64,000 bases of DNA from Archaeoglobales archaeon (GTDB taxonomy: Archaea > Halobacteriota > Archaeoglobi > Archaeoglobales > Archaeoglobaceae), in the NCBI GenBank assembly GCA_030055525.1, contig JASFYJ010000003.1:124001-188000 (forward strand), read 5' to 3'. Every line of letters starts with the position of its first letter. Position 1 is the first letter of the stretch. Positions 18,919 through 27,353 of this stretch are shown piece by piece. Below the pieces are notes generated by a model. That model ran no database searches. It was not told the origin of the DNA and saw only the letters and a program-made list of their open reading frames with translations. The translations under genes were made by a program, and so were the position numbers.

Positions 18919-20084
18919 TTTGCCAGTTCAACTCCTAATTTAAACGCTTTTTCGAGCTCCTCTTTTGTTGGATTGAACTTAACCATGAATGGTTCCATGG
19001 TGTTGAACTTAAGTTCCTCAAGAACCTTCTGAACCTCCTTCACGGCATTTCCATTCCATCCATAAGATCCAAAAGCTAGAGCTTTCTTTTTTTGTGGCTT
19101 AAGACCTTTCAAATAAGCTAAAAAGCCTGCAACTGGTGGGAATAATCCATTGTGGATTGTAGGAGAGCCTATAGCTATCGATTTCGCATCTAGAACTTCA
19201 GTCATAATCTCTGTCCAGCTATCTTTTCTCAGATGGAATACCCTAACTTCTGCACCTCCACTTGCGGCACCGTCGGCCAAACGCATCGCAATCTTCTCAG
19301 TTGAATGCCACATCGTGTCGTAGATGATGATAACTTTGTTCTCAATTTCAAAGTTTGCCCACCTTTCGTAGGCATCTATTATCTTCTCCGGATTTTTCCA
19401 AATCACACCGTGACTTGGGGCTATTATCTTTATCTCAATTCCAAGCTTCTTTATATCTTCAATCTTCTTCTTTATCAGATTGCTCAAAGGCATCAGGATG
19501 TTTGCATAATACATCTTCGCCCACTTAAGTGCCTCCTCTACTCCAAGCTCCTCGTCAAACCTTTCGCTACTTGCAACATGCTGACCAAAAGCATCGTTTG
19601 AAAGCAAAAGCTTGTCTTCTACAACATACGTTGCCATGCTATCTGGCCAGTGCAGCATCGTCATATCCAAAAATTTCAGAGTCTTCTTTCCGAGCTTCAA
19701 CTCATCTCCATCTTTTACGACCATAAAGTTCCAGTTTCTGCAGTCGTAGTATTTTTCAAGCCCTTCCTTTCCTCTCTGAGTACACACAACCACTGCATCT
19801 CTGGAGATCCTCATTATGTCCGGCAAACCACTCGAATGATCCGGTTCGATGTGGTTTACTATCACGTAATCTATTGAAGATGGGTCGACTATCTTTCCGA
19901 TCTTTTCAATGCTCTCCTTCACAAACTTGTGCTTTACTGCATCTACTAAGGTTGCTTTTTCATCAAGAATAAGGTAGGAATTGTACGTTAAACCCCTAGG
20001 TGTGGTGAAGTTGTGAAAGTCCTTTTCACTCCAATCTATCGCTCCTACCCAGTAAACATCCTTGCATATCTCGAAATTTGTCAT
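18915..20084 (-). CDS. fprA: flavodiiron protein (FprA, O2/NO reductase family)
   Basis: A 389-residue A-type flavodiiron protein that reduces O2 to water (or NO to N2O), often using F420H2 or rubredoxin as donor. The N-terminal metallo-beta-lactamase domain keeps diiron ligands in VNHIEPDHSSG (H-x-E-x-D-H), then MLHWPDSM and a later APSHGVIW. The C-terminal flavodoxin domain starts near residue 255 (IIIYDTMWHSTEKIA) and has GSPTIHNGLFP. It leads the fprA-isf-afpA operon. A rubredoxin gene, the usual partner, is at 41451. Confidence 0.93.
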   Translation of the reverse strand: MTNFEICKDVYWVGAIDWSEKDFHNFTTPRGLTYNSYLILDEKATLVDAVKHKFVKESIEKIGKIVDPSSIDYVIVNHIEPDHSSGLPDIMRISRDAVVVCTQRGKEGLEKYYDCRNWNFMVVKDGDELKLGKKTLKFLDMTMLHWPDSMATYVVEDKLLLSNDAFGQHVASSERFDEELGVEEALKWAKMYYANILMPLSNLIKKKIEDIKKLGIEIKIIAPSHGVIWKNPEKIIDAYERWANFEIENKVIIIYDTMWHSTEKIAMRLADGAASGGAEVRVFHLRKDSWTEIMTEVLDAKSIAIGSPTIHNGLFPPVAGFLAYLKGLKPQKKKALAFGSYGWNGNAVKEVQKVLEELKFNTMEPFMVKFNPTKEELEKAFKLGVELAK

Positions 20085-20168
20085 ACTCTTTTGTTCTTGT
20101 TAAAATCTATAAATTTTTCTTACGATTTTCGAACCAAATTTTTTTAAATCTAATATAAATTCTAAACC

Positions 20169-20357
20169 GTGTACGTTGAGGTTTGGGTTGAGGAAGGTTC
20201 TAAATCGCGAGTATTTGAAAAGCTAACTGAGCTATGTGAGGAAGTCTATGAGGTTTTTTGTGATTACAACTACATCGTAAGGGTTTCAGAGGCCAATTTA
20301 GAGGAACTTAGGAAAATTGAAGGGATAAAAAGAATAAAGAGGCACTACAATTGCTAA
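20169..20357 (+). CDS. small conserved-looking protein of unknown function
   Basis: A 62-residue ORF starting with GTG. Its beta-alpha-beta pattern (YVEVWVEEGS, then FEKLTELCEEVYEVFC, then YIVRVSEANLEELRKIEGI) resembles a single ACT- or RAM-like ligand-binding half-domain, such as the C-terminal domain of Lrp proteins. A TTTTTTTAAATC element about 27 bases upstream fits a leaderless transcript. It is divergent from fprA by 84 bases and convergent with the dehydrogenase operon. No known family was recognised with confidence. Confidence 0.6.
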   Translation: MYVEVWVEEGSKSRVFEKLTELCEEVYEVFCDYNYIVRVSEANLEELRKIEGIKRIKRHYNC

Positions 20358-20361
20358 AAGG

Positions 20362-21408
20362 TCATTTTTTAAGAACCATTTCGGCTACTTTTTCTCCAGC
20401 AGCTAGGCCTAAGCTCATACCGTGTCTTCCAAAGCCATTTAACTGAACAAATCCCTTTACTTTCGTGAAGCCTATTACTGGTTTTCCGTTTTTCCCTAAA
20501 TCGTAAACTCCGACCCACTGTCGTAAAACCGAAAGTCCCTTAAGCTTTGGTATGAGATTCGTAGCAAATTTTGCATACCTTATCAGCGGGTCCAATTCTC
20601 CTTTCTTGTCTATCTGGTCAATTTCCCTTCCTACTACCCCACCCACTATCTCTCCGCGCATTGACTGGCTTAAATAGGCGTTGTTAGATACGTCAAAGAT
20701 GTAAGGATCCAGATAGGGTCTGAGACTTTCCGTCACACAGATGTTTTCTTTGAAGATTTTGTTATCGAGCTCAACACCAGCAGATTTACTCACTTCATTA
20801 CTCCACGCACCAGCGGCGTTTATTACAAAGTCTGCTTTATGCAACCCATCTAAAGTCTGCACACCCTTAACAGAACCGTTTTCAACTACAACCGTAGCTG
20901 GGGTGTAGTCATAGACCTTCACGCCCAATGCTTTACATCCTCTTGCCAAGCCCCATATCACTGGCCAAGGAAATACTGTTCCTCCTTTGGAGAAGTAGTA
21001 AGCTAAATCGAAGGCCTTGGTGTTTATATCTGGTACAAGCTCTTTTACTTCGTTCTGGTTTAAAATTTCGATCTTCACCCCGAATTTTTTGAGTAAGCTG
21101 GCTTCACTTTCAAGCTTCGCCTCATCGTTTTTGTTTGCGATCTTAAGGTATCCATCTTTTCTGAGTAAAAAGTTGAACTTTACTTCACTCTGCAGTTCAT
21201 CGTATAGATCGAGACTTCTTAGGGCAAGCTTTATAAGCTCTTCATCATTGAATTGCACTGTAAGCCCGCCTGAGTTTCTACCACTCGCTCCGTAAAGGAG
21301 ATATCTCTGTTCAAAAACCTCAACCTCAGCACCACTTTTTGCTAAAAAGTAGGCAGCTGAAAGTCCGGCGATTCCTCCCCCTATCACGGCAACTTTCAAC
21401 TCACTCAT
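20362..21408 (-). CDS. FAD-dependent amino-acid dehydrogenase, beta subunit (DAO family)
   Basis: A 348-residue flavoprotein of the D-amino-acid oxidase / sarcosine oxidase-beta superfamily. It begins with the FAD motif VIGGGIAGLSAAYFLA, has ASGRNSGGLTVQF after the first strand, INAAGAWSNEV in the middle, and NGFGRHGMSLGLAAGEKVA at the C-terminus. It probably carries the amine-oxidising site of a heteromeric dehydrogenase. It is the last gene of a four-gene operon (overlap of 8 bases). The set resembles the alpha-beta-gamma-delta L-proline dehydrogenase of Thermococcales, but the substrate cannot be read from the sequence. Confidence 0.85.
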   Translation of the reverse strand: MSELKVAVIGGGIAGLSAAYFLAKSGAEVEVFEQRYLLYGASGRNSGGLTVQFNDEELIKLALRSLDLYDELQSEVKFNFLLRKDGYLKIANKNDEAKLESEASLLKKFGVKIEILNQNEVKELVPDINTKAFDLAYYFSKGGTVFPWPVIWGLARGCKALGVKVYDYTPATVVVENGSVKGVQTLDGLHKADFVINAAGAWSNEVSKSAGVELDNKIFKENICVTESLRPYLDPYIFDVSNNAYLSQSMRGEIVGGVVGREIDQIDKKGELDPLIRYAKFATNLIPKLKGLSVLRQWVGVYDLGKNGKPVIGFTKVKGFVQLNGFGRHGMSLGLAAGEKVAEMVLKK

Positions 21409-21673
21409 ACTCTCCCTCTGCTAAAACATAAAGCGGGACAGGATTCACAGGCTGCCTTTGTGTTGTAACTCCGATCTCTTCAGGCTTTTTACCGGTTTTT
21501 TGAGACAAGATCCTAATTAGGTGCATCAAACAACCTTTTCCCTGACATGGCCCGGTTGTAGCACCAGTGTATCTTTTAAGGCTCTCGAGATCATCATAAC
21601 CTTCTTCAATAGCTTTAATTATATCCTCTTCCGTCAGATCCTCACATCTGCATACGACCTTCCTATCCTTCAT
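21401..21673 (-). CDS. BFD-like [2Fe-2S] subunit of the dehydrogenase
   Basis: A 90-residue protein with the BFD-like [2Fe-2S] arrangement: VCRCEDLTEEDI at the N-terminus supplies C-x-C, and GPCQGKGCLMHL supplies C-x4-C. In proline dehydrogenase and cyanide-synthase complexes this domain either ends the alpha subunit or is a separate small subunit; here it is separate. It overlaps the ferredoxin gene by 4 bases and the beta subunit by 8. Confidence 0.85.
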   Translation of the reverse strand: MKDRKVVCRCEDLTEEDIIKAIEEGYDDLESLKRYTGATTGPCQGKGCLMHLIRILSQKTGKKPEEIGVTTQRQPVNPVPLYVLAEGEYE

Positions 21674-22155
21674 TCTCTCACCGGTCTAACGGCTCTTGCC
21701 TCAAAAATCAAATTTGCAGGCATCTCAACTCTTACAAGGGACATCTTTTCGTTCATCTCTGGTGGTAATACCCAGTTAACAACCCCTTCACCGATCTCTT
21801 CTCCCTTTCTGTTGTAAAGCTTAACCTTATCTCCCTTCTTTAACCAAGGTAAGAATTCGTACTGCAAAGTCACCTCGCCCATCCCATCTTCGCGAATTCT
21901 CAGCATAAATATTGCAAGCCCCGGGCAAACGCGGATACACTTCATGCACCCAGTACATTTTTCGTAGTCAACCACTGGGGGATCATTTATATTTTGCATC
22001 TTTATCGCACCATATTGGCAGGATTCGTAGCAAGGACTGCAGGGAATGGGTTGAGGGCATTCTATGTATGCAACTGGCCTTTTTCTTAACCTTTCTTCAC
22101 TCGGAAACGGAGGGAGCTCTTCTCTAATTAAATAGCCTCTCTCAAGGTACTTCAC
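21670..22155 (-). CDS. ferredoxin-type 4Fe-4S subunit of the dehydrogenase
   Basis: A 161-residue protein with a cysteine-rich domain at about residues 33-75: CPQPIPCSPCYESC and CTGCMKCIRVCPG. These could bind one complete and one variant 4Fe-4S cluster. A C-terminal beta-rich tail of about 70 residues (LKKGDKVKLYNRKGEEIGEG) follows. The size fits the gamma subunit of four-subunit archaeal proline dehydrogenases. It is coupled by 4-base overlaps on both sides and probably passes electrons between the flavin subunits. Confidence 0.82.
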   Translation of the reverse strand: MKYLERGYLIREELPPFPSEERLRKRPVAYIECPQPIPCSPCYESCQYGAIKMQNINDPPVVDYEKCTGCMKCIRVCPGLAIFMLRIREDGMGEVTLQYEFLPWLKKGDKVKLYNRKGEEIGEGVVNWVLPPEMNEKMSLVRVEMPANLIFEARAVRPVRE

Positions 22156-23747
22156 ACTTTCACCCCCTCAACTAAGCACTTCTTTATCCCAACAACTACC
22201 TTCTGCCCAAATGGTCCAGCTCTGAACTCATCCAGCTCTTTTACAGCCTCTTCAAGCTCTTTTTCAGCTTCTTTTCCTCCGTAACCGAGAGAAATTGCTG
22301 CATGTATTCCACATATTCTGCCCTCCATTATCGCTGCTGTAGCCTCTTCAATTCCATCAACATCTCCAGCGGTGTATAGCCCAGGAACTGTAGTTTCGTT
22401 GTACTTTGTCCTTAACGGCACAAGCCCTCCAAGCTCTGGTATGAATTTCATTTCACAACCAGCCTGATACAGCAGTTCATGGGCAGGTGACAACCCAACA
22501 GCAACGCATATAAAATCACAATCAAACTTCTTTTCAGTTCCTGGTATTGGGTTCCATCTTTCATCAAGCTTCGCAATTATCGCTCCTTCGACACACTTCT
22601 TTCCTAAAGCTTTTAAAATCGTGTGTCTTGTATATATTGGAACGCCCAGCCTTGAAACTTTCGCCGCATGCACAAAGTAGCCACCTATGGTTGGCAAAGC
22701 TTCTACAATCGCTGCAACTTCTACTCCAGCTTGCATCAGCTGGTATGTGAGGATCAAACCTACGTTTCCAGAGCCGACAATGAGCCCCCTGTTTCCAGGC
22801 TTTATACCGTAAACGTTCATCAACGTCTGCACACCGCCAGCTCCGTATACTCCAGGTAAGTCGTTGTTCTCAAAAACAAGCGTTCTTTCGTATGCACCAG
22901 TTGCTACAATGATCTTTTTCGCTTTAATTCTTAAAAGTTTGTCAACCTCTCCCTTCTGATGTGCTCCAACTTCTCCGTTGTATATGCCAAATGCTCTAGT
23001 TTCCAGTCTTACATCTACATTTTTGAAACTTCTAAGTTCACCTTCAAGTATCTCGGCGATCTTGATCCCCCTTGTCCCGGCTCTCTCTTTTGCAGATCCG
23101 AAGAATCTATGAGTCTGTTTTACGAGTTGACCACCTAAAAACGGATTTTCATCAAGTATAAGGACTTTTGCTCCATACTTTGCAGCATTTATAGCTGCAG
23201 ACATCCCACCTGGCCCACCGCCAATCACTAGGACTTCCGTTTCTATCTCTTCATAACCAGCTTTTCCTTGATAAACGGCTTTTGGCGGGTATCCGAAGCC
23301 TGTGAACTTCCTGAGTTGGTTAACTATAAATCTCCTTGCGTTTTTTGAGGTTGTAAACTTTAGATAGTGGCTTCCATGTGGGAATACGGTATCCATAACA
23401 TCGTCTAGAATTGAGAGCACATCGTTTTCGGCTTCTGGCATTCCACTTTGTGTTTTTACCTGCATTCCATCTCTTACGTATACTTTGCAGGTTCTTACGT
23501 TTGGGATCCCATCTACTTCCATCATGCACGCCGAACATTTTCCTATCGCACAGAAAAAGCCTCGAGGTCTGTGCCATTTAAAAGATCTGCTGAAAACTCT
23601 AACTCCTGCAGCATACAATGCTGCAGCAACGGTTTCACCTTCAAAGGCTTTTATAGGTTTCCCATTGAAGTATATTGTTACTTCCTTACCTCTCTTGAAT
23701 TCGAGTATTGGATGTTCCTGTAATCGCCCCATCTCGGTTTTTACCAT
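22152..23747 (-). CDS. FAD/NAD-binding dehydrogenase alpha subunit with N-terminal [2Fe-2S] domain
   Basis: A 531-residue fusion. Residues 20-110 form a sarcosine-oxidase-alpha / HcnA-type [2Fe-2S] domain with CAIGKCSACMMEVDG and a following RTC. Next come an FAD domain (EVLVIGGGPGGMSAAINAAK), an NAD-type Rossmann domain (GLIVGSGNVGLILTYQLMQA), and a closing segment with GLYTAGDVDGIEEATAAIMEG. It corresponds to the alpha subunit of archaeal dye-linked proline dehydrogenases and related sarcosine-oxidase-like complexes. The ATG is preceded by a strong GAGGTGA, and this gene leads the four-gene operon. A TTTATATAA element near 23792-23800 is the likely promoter. Confidence 0.87.
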   Translation of the reverse strand: MVKTEMGRLQEHPILEFKRGKEVTIYFNGKPIKAFEGETVAAALYAAGVRVFSRSFKWHRPRGFFCAIGKCSACMMEVDGIPNVRTCKVYVRDGMQVKTQSGMPEAENDVLSILDDVMDTVFPHGSHYLKFTTSKNARRFIVNQLRKFTGFGYPPKAVYQGKAGYEEIETEVLVIGGGPGGMSAAINAAKYGAKVLILDENPFLGGQLVKQTHRFFGSAKERAGTRGIKIAEILEGELRSFKNVDVRLETRAFGIYNGEVGAHQKGEVDKLLRIKAKKIIVATGAYERTLVFENNDLPGVYGAGGVQTLMNVYGIKPGNRGLIVGSGNVGLILTYQLMQAGVEVAAIVEALPTIGGYFVHAAKVSRLGVPIYTRHTILKALGKKCVEGAIIAKLDERWNPIPGTEKKFDCDFICVAVGLSPAHELLYQAGCEMKFIPELGGLVPLRTKYNETTVPGLYTAGDVDGIEEATAAIMEGRICGIHAAISLGYGGKEAEKELEEAVKELDEFRAGPFGQKVVVGIKKCLVEGVKV

Positions 23748-23919
23748 TGTTTCACCTCGGAATTCAACTTACTATCTCTTGGATGACCCTTGGTTTATAT
23801 AAGCATTCTCTAAAGACACTGTCGATTTGCTCAGAATTTATTGTAAAAAAATTAAGCTTGGTTTTGAATTTTCAACGTTGAAACGCAACACTTTAAAATC
23901 GCAGACCTATTTAAGTTGA

Positions 23920-23994
<75 letters not shown>

Positions 23995-24021
23995 CGTTTC
24001 TGGCAAGAAGATATGGATTTT

Positions 24022-24708
24022 TCAAAATATCTCCGCCTCTTCATATACAACGATACCCTTTTCAGTTATCAGGTACGGCTTTGGTTTCCTAGAATGCTTT
24101 ACGCCTCTCATTTTAACGACCTCTAAACCAAGTGTAGGTTCCTCAAGCTCACTTTTTCTTATCGTCTTCAGGCATATCATACCATCGCATATGTACTCGA
24201 GGATGCCGTACTTCGAGGCGGTAGGCATAAACTTGTCTGCTTCGCTGGTTAAAATTGCCGTTACCTGCAAAGACTTTAAAACCTTTTTTAAGTTGGATAA
24301 AATTTGATACCTCTCTGCATCGTTGAAGAGAGTCTCTAAAACGCTTATTGAGTCTATCAACATCCTGCTCGCCTGCATACTCTTTATGAGTTCTGGTAAC
24401 TCATTCTCCATCTTTTCAAAACTTTTTTTGAAACTTAGAGCATCCAGCCGGGAGATCTGCAAATTTTTGAACGAAGTCAGGTCCATACCAACACTTTTTG
24501 CGTTTCTTATCAAGCTATCCTCGTCTTCGTCGAAGCTAATTACTGTACATTTCTCTCCTTTTTTCAAACCTTCATATATAAAGTGCATCCCTAAGGTTGT
24601 TTTTCCCGTGCCATAGCTACCGATAACTGCAACTACGTAACCCCTTGGAATACCACCGCTAAGCATAACATCTAGTCCAGCGATACCTGTTGCAAGTTTC
24701 ATTTCCAT
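24022..24708 (-). CDS. KaiC/RadA-like ATPase (intact P-loop)
   Basis: A 228-residue single-domain RecA-superfamily ATPase of the archaeal KaiC-like (RAD55) group. It starts with the typical LATGIAGLDVMLSGGIPRG, followed by Walker A GSYGTGKTT at residues 30-38 and the E-x-x-x-x-x-F-D-E segment (CTVISFDEDED). The Walker B strand MLIDSISVLE comes near residue 115. Functions of such proteins are mostly unknown; some are signal-transduction partners. It is the last of four related genes; its ATG directly abuts the previous TGA and is preceded by GGGTGAT. Confidence 0.83.
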   Translation of the reverse strand: MEMKLATGIAGLDVMLSGGIPRGYVVAVIGSYGTGKTTLGMHFIYEGLKKGEKCTVISFDEDEDSLIRNAKSVGMDLTSFKNLQISRLDALSFKKSFEKMENELPELIKSMQASRMLIDSISVLETLFNDAERYQILSNLKKVLKSLQVTAILTSEADKFMPTASKYGILEYICDGMICLKTIRKSELEEPTLGLEVVKMRGVKHSRKPKPYLITEKGIVVYEEAEIF

Positions 24709-25443
24709 TCAAATCACCCTCATAATTTTTGAGATCGTAAAACCCTTTGAGGGATCTATCTGGGTGTTGTACTTCATTATTCTTTCTTTTTCGAGTAGTG
24801 GCATTATTCCAAGCATTTTTCTGAAGTACATCCATCTACTTATCGAATCTCTCTCTATGCTCAGTTCAAAAACTATGACACCATCTGCCGTTTCAAATAA
24901 CTCCTCTTCAACGCCCTTGCTTAGTACGTTTGATGTCAAAAGAGCTAGAAGGAGTATGTTTTTTTGTATGCATATCGATTTAAAACCTTTCAGAAGGTCT
25001 ATAACCGAATCCCATCCGATCTTTCTTGAAATCCTTGCTAGGTCTGTTATTGAATCCAGAACGACTAGTCCACTTACATCATCAAAAACTTCAACAAGTT
25101 TAGAAAGGATATTCTTTTCTTCCCTGATAATCTCTAGGACGCTTTTCTCTGTTATCCATTTCATTGGAACTACTGAATCCTTGAAGTAGTACTCGGCCAA
25201 GCTTACGACCTTTATTTCACTTTCCGTTTTCATCTCAGGAAAAGTGAGCGCAATCTCTCTCTGCACCTCTTTTTCGGTTTTTGCAATTGCTATGTAATTT
25301 AGCGGAACTTTGCCTGCGTTATTTAATAACATGGTAAGTGCAAACTCTCTCCCTCCAGCTCCGCTATCCTCGTAAAGTATTGTTAAACCTTCATGGATCC
25401 CACCTATCAACCTATCTAGAAATTCTATGCCTGTGGCAATCAA
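24709..25443 (-). CDS. KaiC-like protein with degenerate P-loop
   Basis: A 244-residue RecA-fold protein whose N-terminus (IATGIEFLDRLIGGIHEG) aligns with the ATPase downstream, but the Walker A position reads EDSGAGGREF, lacking the lysine and Ser/Thr. ATP hydrolysis is therefore doubtful. A Walker B-like GLVVLDSITDLAR remains. The start is TTG, forming a TTGA overlap with the preceding stop, with GAGGTGA inside the end of the upstream gene. It may act as a non-catalytic partner of the intact paralogues. Confidence 0.75.
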   Translation of the reverse strand: MIATGIEFLDRLIGGIHEGLTILYEDSGAGGREFALTMLLNNAGKVPLNYIAIAKTEKEVQREIALTFPEMKTESEIKVVSLAEYYFKDSVVPMKWITEKSVLEIIREEKNILSKLVEVFDDVSGLVVLDSITDLARISRKIGWDSVIDLLKGFKSICIQKNILLLALLTSNVLSKGVEEELFETADGVIVFELSIERDSISRWMYFRKMLGIMPLLEKERIMKYNTQIDPSKGFTISKIMRVI

Positions 25444-25997
25444 TCTTCAATCACCTCGTCACACATCAGAGTTATCTGCGAGTAGTAGGTTTCCTCCATC
25501 TCCTTTTCTAACGTGAAAATTGTGCCAACGAATCCTCTTAGTCTGATCTTTCCAGTTATGTGTCTCAAAAATTTTATCAAAGTTTCGAAGGATTTATAGA
25601 GCGAAATTGTTGATAGAGAATCTAGGTATATAAACCGATTGTTGGAAGTTATAAGGTCCATAGCCCTTTCGATTGTTACCTGCAGTTGTATGGGGTCGGG
25701 GGTTGTGAGGTAAAAGCATCTATCTTCATCTATAACTTCTCCACCAACCTGCATTGTAATGCTATCGATGAAATACAACTTTTTCAGATCAACACCCTCT
25801 TTTGCTAACATCTTCTTAAGGCTGAAGTAGGGTTTGTTGAGCGTCACATATATCCCATCTGCGAAGCTCGAAAAGAATTTCACAATATCCAAGCTAACTC
25901 TGACGTAGTTTTTTGCATCTACTTTTACAAGAACTATTTCTGCGCCATTGTCTATCGCAGTCTTAATTTTGTCTACTAGGCTTAAATTCGTACTCAT
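25440..25997 (-). CDS. KaiC-like protein lacking the P-loop
   Basis: A 185-residue protein recognisable as RecA-like by its central and C-terminal part: RCFYLTTPDPIQLQVTIERA, the Walker B-like RFIYLDSLSTISLY, and GFVGTIFTLEKEMEE. The N-terminus has neither the GxxGxGKT loop nor the preceding LDxLLGGG motif, so it should not bind ATP in the usual way. It starts 35 bases inside the upstream ATPase gene and overlaps the next gene by 4 bases. Confidence 0.7.
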   Translation of the reverse strand: MSTNLSLVDKIKTAIDNGAEIVLVKVDAKNYVRVSLDIVKFFSSFADGIYVTLNKPYFSLKKMLAKEGVDLKKLYFIDSITMQVGGEVIDEDRCFYLTTPDPIQLQVTIERAMDLITSNNRFIYLDSLSTISLYKSFETLIKFLRHITGKIRLRGFVGTIFTLEKEMEETYYSQITLMCDEVIED

Positions 25998-26685
25998 AAT
26001 CTTTCCTTACAAACCAGCCATCCTTTATTACTATACCTTCGTTGGTGATCTCGTAGGGGAAAAACTCCAGTGGATGGGAGTTTCGATATTTTTTCAAAAT
26101 TCTCATAGCTCTTGTATACCCTTCAGGAACTCTTAGCAAATCTAAGAACAAAACAGCTTCAGCAAAGTTCTTTGTTGGACTCCACTCCTCCTTCATTGGT
26201 GCTTCCTCAATCCAAAGGGCCGTAATTCCGTACTCGTAAGCTAAGTCGGCAAGTATACTCATGGCTCGTCTGTAGAGAACAACATCTGCCAGAGTGTTTT
26301 CTAGATCCGTGCAGGAGTCTAAGATAACTCTATCAACATCTTTGCTCTTTGAGCCGTAGATCAACTCCAATCCTTCTAGTAATTTTTCTTTTGTTAAGGG
26401 CATCAGGAATTTTGGATCCCATCGAACAAATTTCCAGTTTATTTTATCAAAAACATCCTTCATAAATCCGAACCTGCCAAGATAACTTTTACAAATGAAT
26501 TTATTCATTGTTGTAGATATGTAAACTACCTTTTCATCATTTCTAGCCCCCTCAGCTGCCCAGTGTGCTGCTAAAACGGTTTTTCCTATACCACTCCTGC
26601 CTATTATTAGATTGATCGAACTTCTGTCCAACCCACCACCCAAATACTCATCGAGTTTTAAGATTCCAAACTTTGCGTAATCCAT
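25963..26685 (-). CDS. KaiC/RadA-like ATPase (intact P-loop), first of four
   Basis: A 240-residue RecA-superfamily ATPase. It shows LDEYLGGGLDRSS, then Walker A GRSGIGKTV at residues 29-37, and a Walker B-like DRVILDSCTDLE near residue 123. It leads a minus-strand operon of four related proteins with overlapping ends. The region upstream to the Lrp gene is AT-rich and carries promoters for both directions. Its partner or signal is unknown. Confidence 0.8.
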   Translation of the reverse strand: MDYAKFGILKLDEYLGGGLDRSSINLIIGRSGIGKTVLAAHWAAEGARNDEKVVYISTTMNKFICKSYLGRFGFMKDVFDKINWKFVRWDPKFLMPLTKEKLLEGLELIYGSKSKDVDRVILDSCTDLENTLADVVLYRRAMSILADLAYEYGITALWIEEAPMKEEWSPTKNFAEAVLFLDLLRVPEGYTRAMRILKKYRNSHPLEFFPYEITNEGIVIKDGWFVRKDYEYEFKPSRQN

Positions 26686-26899
26686 GAAATTACTTTCGAA
26701 ATTAATACTTAAATTTAACTTTTTGTCTAAAAGGACTCTCTCCTAAATTAGTGTTTTTTAAACTTTTTTGCTCACGAAAAGTTTTTGCAGAATTTATATA
26801 TCAAAAATTTTAAAATAATGCAGAAAAATTGGGCGGAGTACTTAAGACTGAGTTGGAGTGCTCAAAAAATTTAAAAATCTTTCAAAAAGCTTTTTTAGG

Positions 26900-27352
26900 A
26901 TGTCAAAAATTGATGAGATCGATCTTCTAATTCTTAAAGAACTTCAAGAGGATGCCAGAAAAAGTCTTAAAGAGATCGCTGAAAGGGTAGGAGTTGCTGA
27001 AGGGACCGTTTACAACAGGATAAACAAGATGAAAAAGATGGGAGTGATAAAAAAATTCATACCGGTTGTTGACTTTTCAATACTTGGTTACGATCTAACT
27101 GCTGTGATAGGTGTCGTCGCTGAAGGGGGACACTTGGAAGAGATCGAAGAACAGATAGCCAAATATAAAAATGTGACTGCTGTTTACGATGTTACTGGTG
27201 AGTTTGACATCTTAATAGTGGCAAGGTTCAGGGACAGAGAAAGCCTTGATAAGTTCGTAAAGAAGATTGGTGGTATGAAAAACGTAACTAAAACTTATAC
27301 GATGCTTGTTCTGAACGTTGTTAAAGAGACGCACACAATAGAGTTAGAATGA
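26900..27352 (+). CDS. Lrp/AsnC family transcription regulator
   Basis: A 150-residue DNA-binding regulator. Residues 4-60 form the helix-turn-helix (IDLLILKELQEDARKSLKEI, then VAEGTVYNRINKMKKMGVI). The C-terminal RAM domain follows (YDLTAVIGVVAE, VYDVTGEFDILIVARF). These proteins sense amino acids or act as local or global regulators. I chose ATG 26900, where similarity begins; an upstream GTG at 26858 would add 14 residues of no similarity. It is convergent with the reductase gene and divergent from the KaiC-like operon, which it could regulate. Confidence 0.88.
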   Translation: MSKIDEIDLLILKELQEDARKSLKEIAERVGVAEGTVYNRINKMKKMGVIKKFIPVVDFSILGYDLTAVIGVVAEGGHLEEIEEQIAKYKNVTAVYDVTGEFDILIVARFRDRESLDKFVKKIGGMKNVTKTYTMLVLNVVKETHTIELE

Positions 27353-27353
27353 A

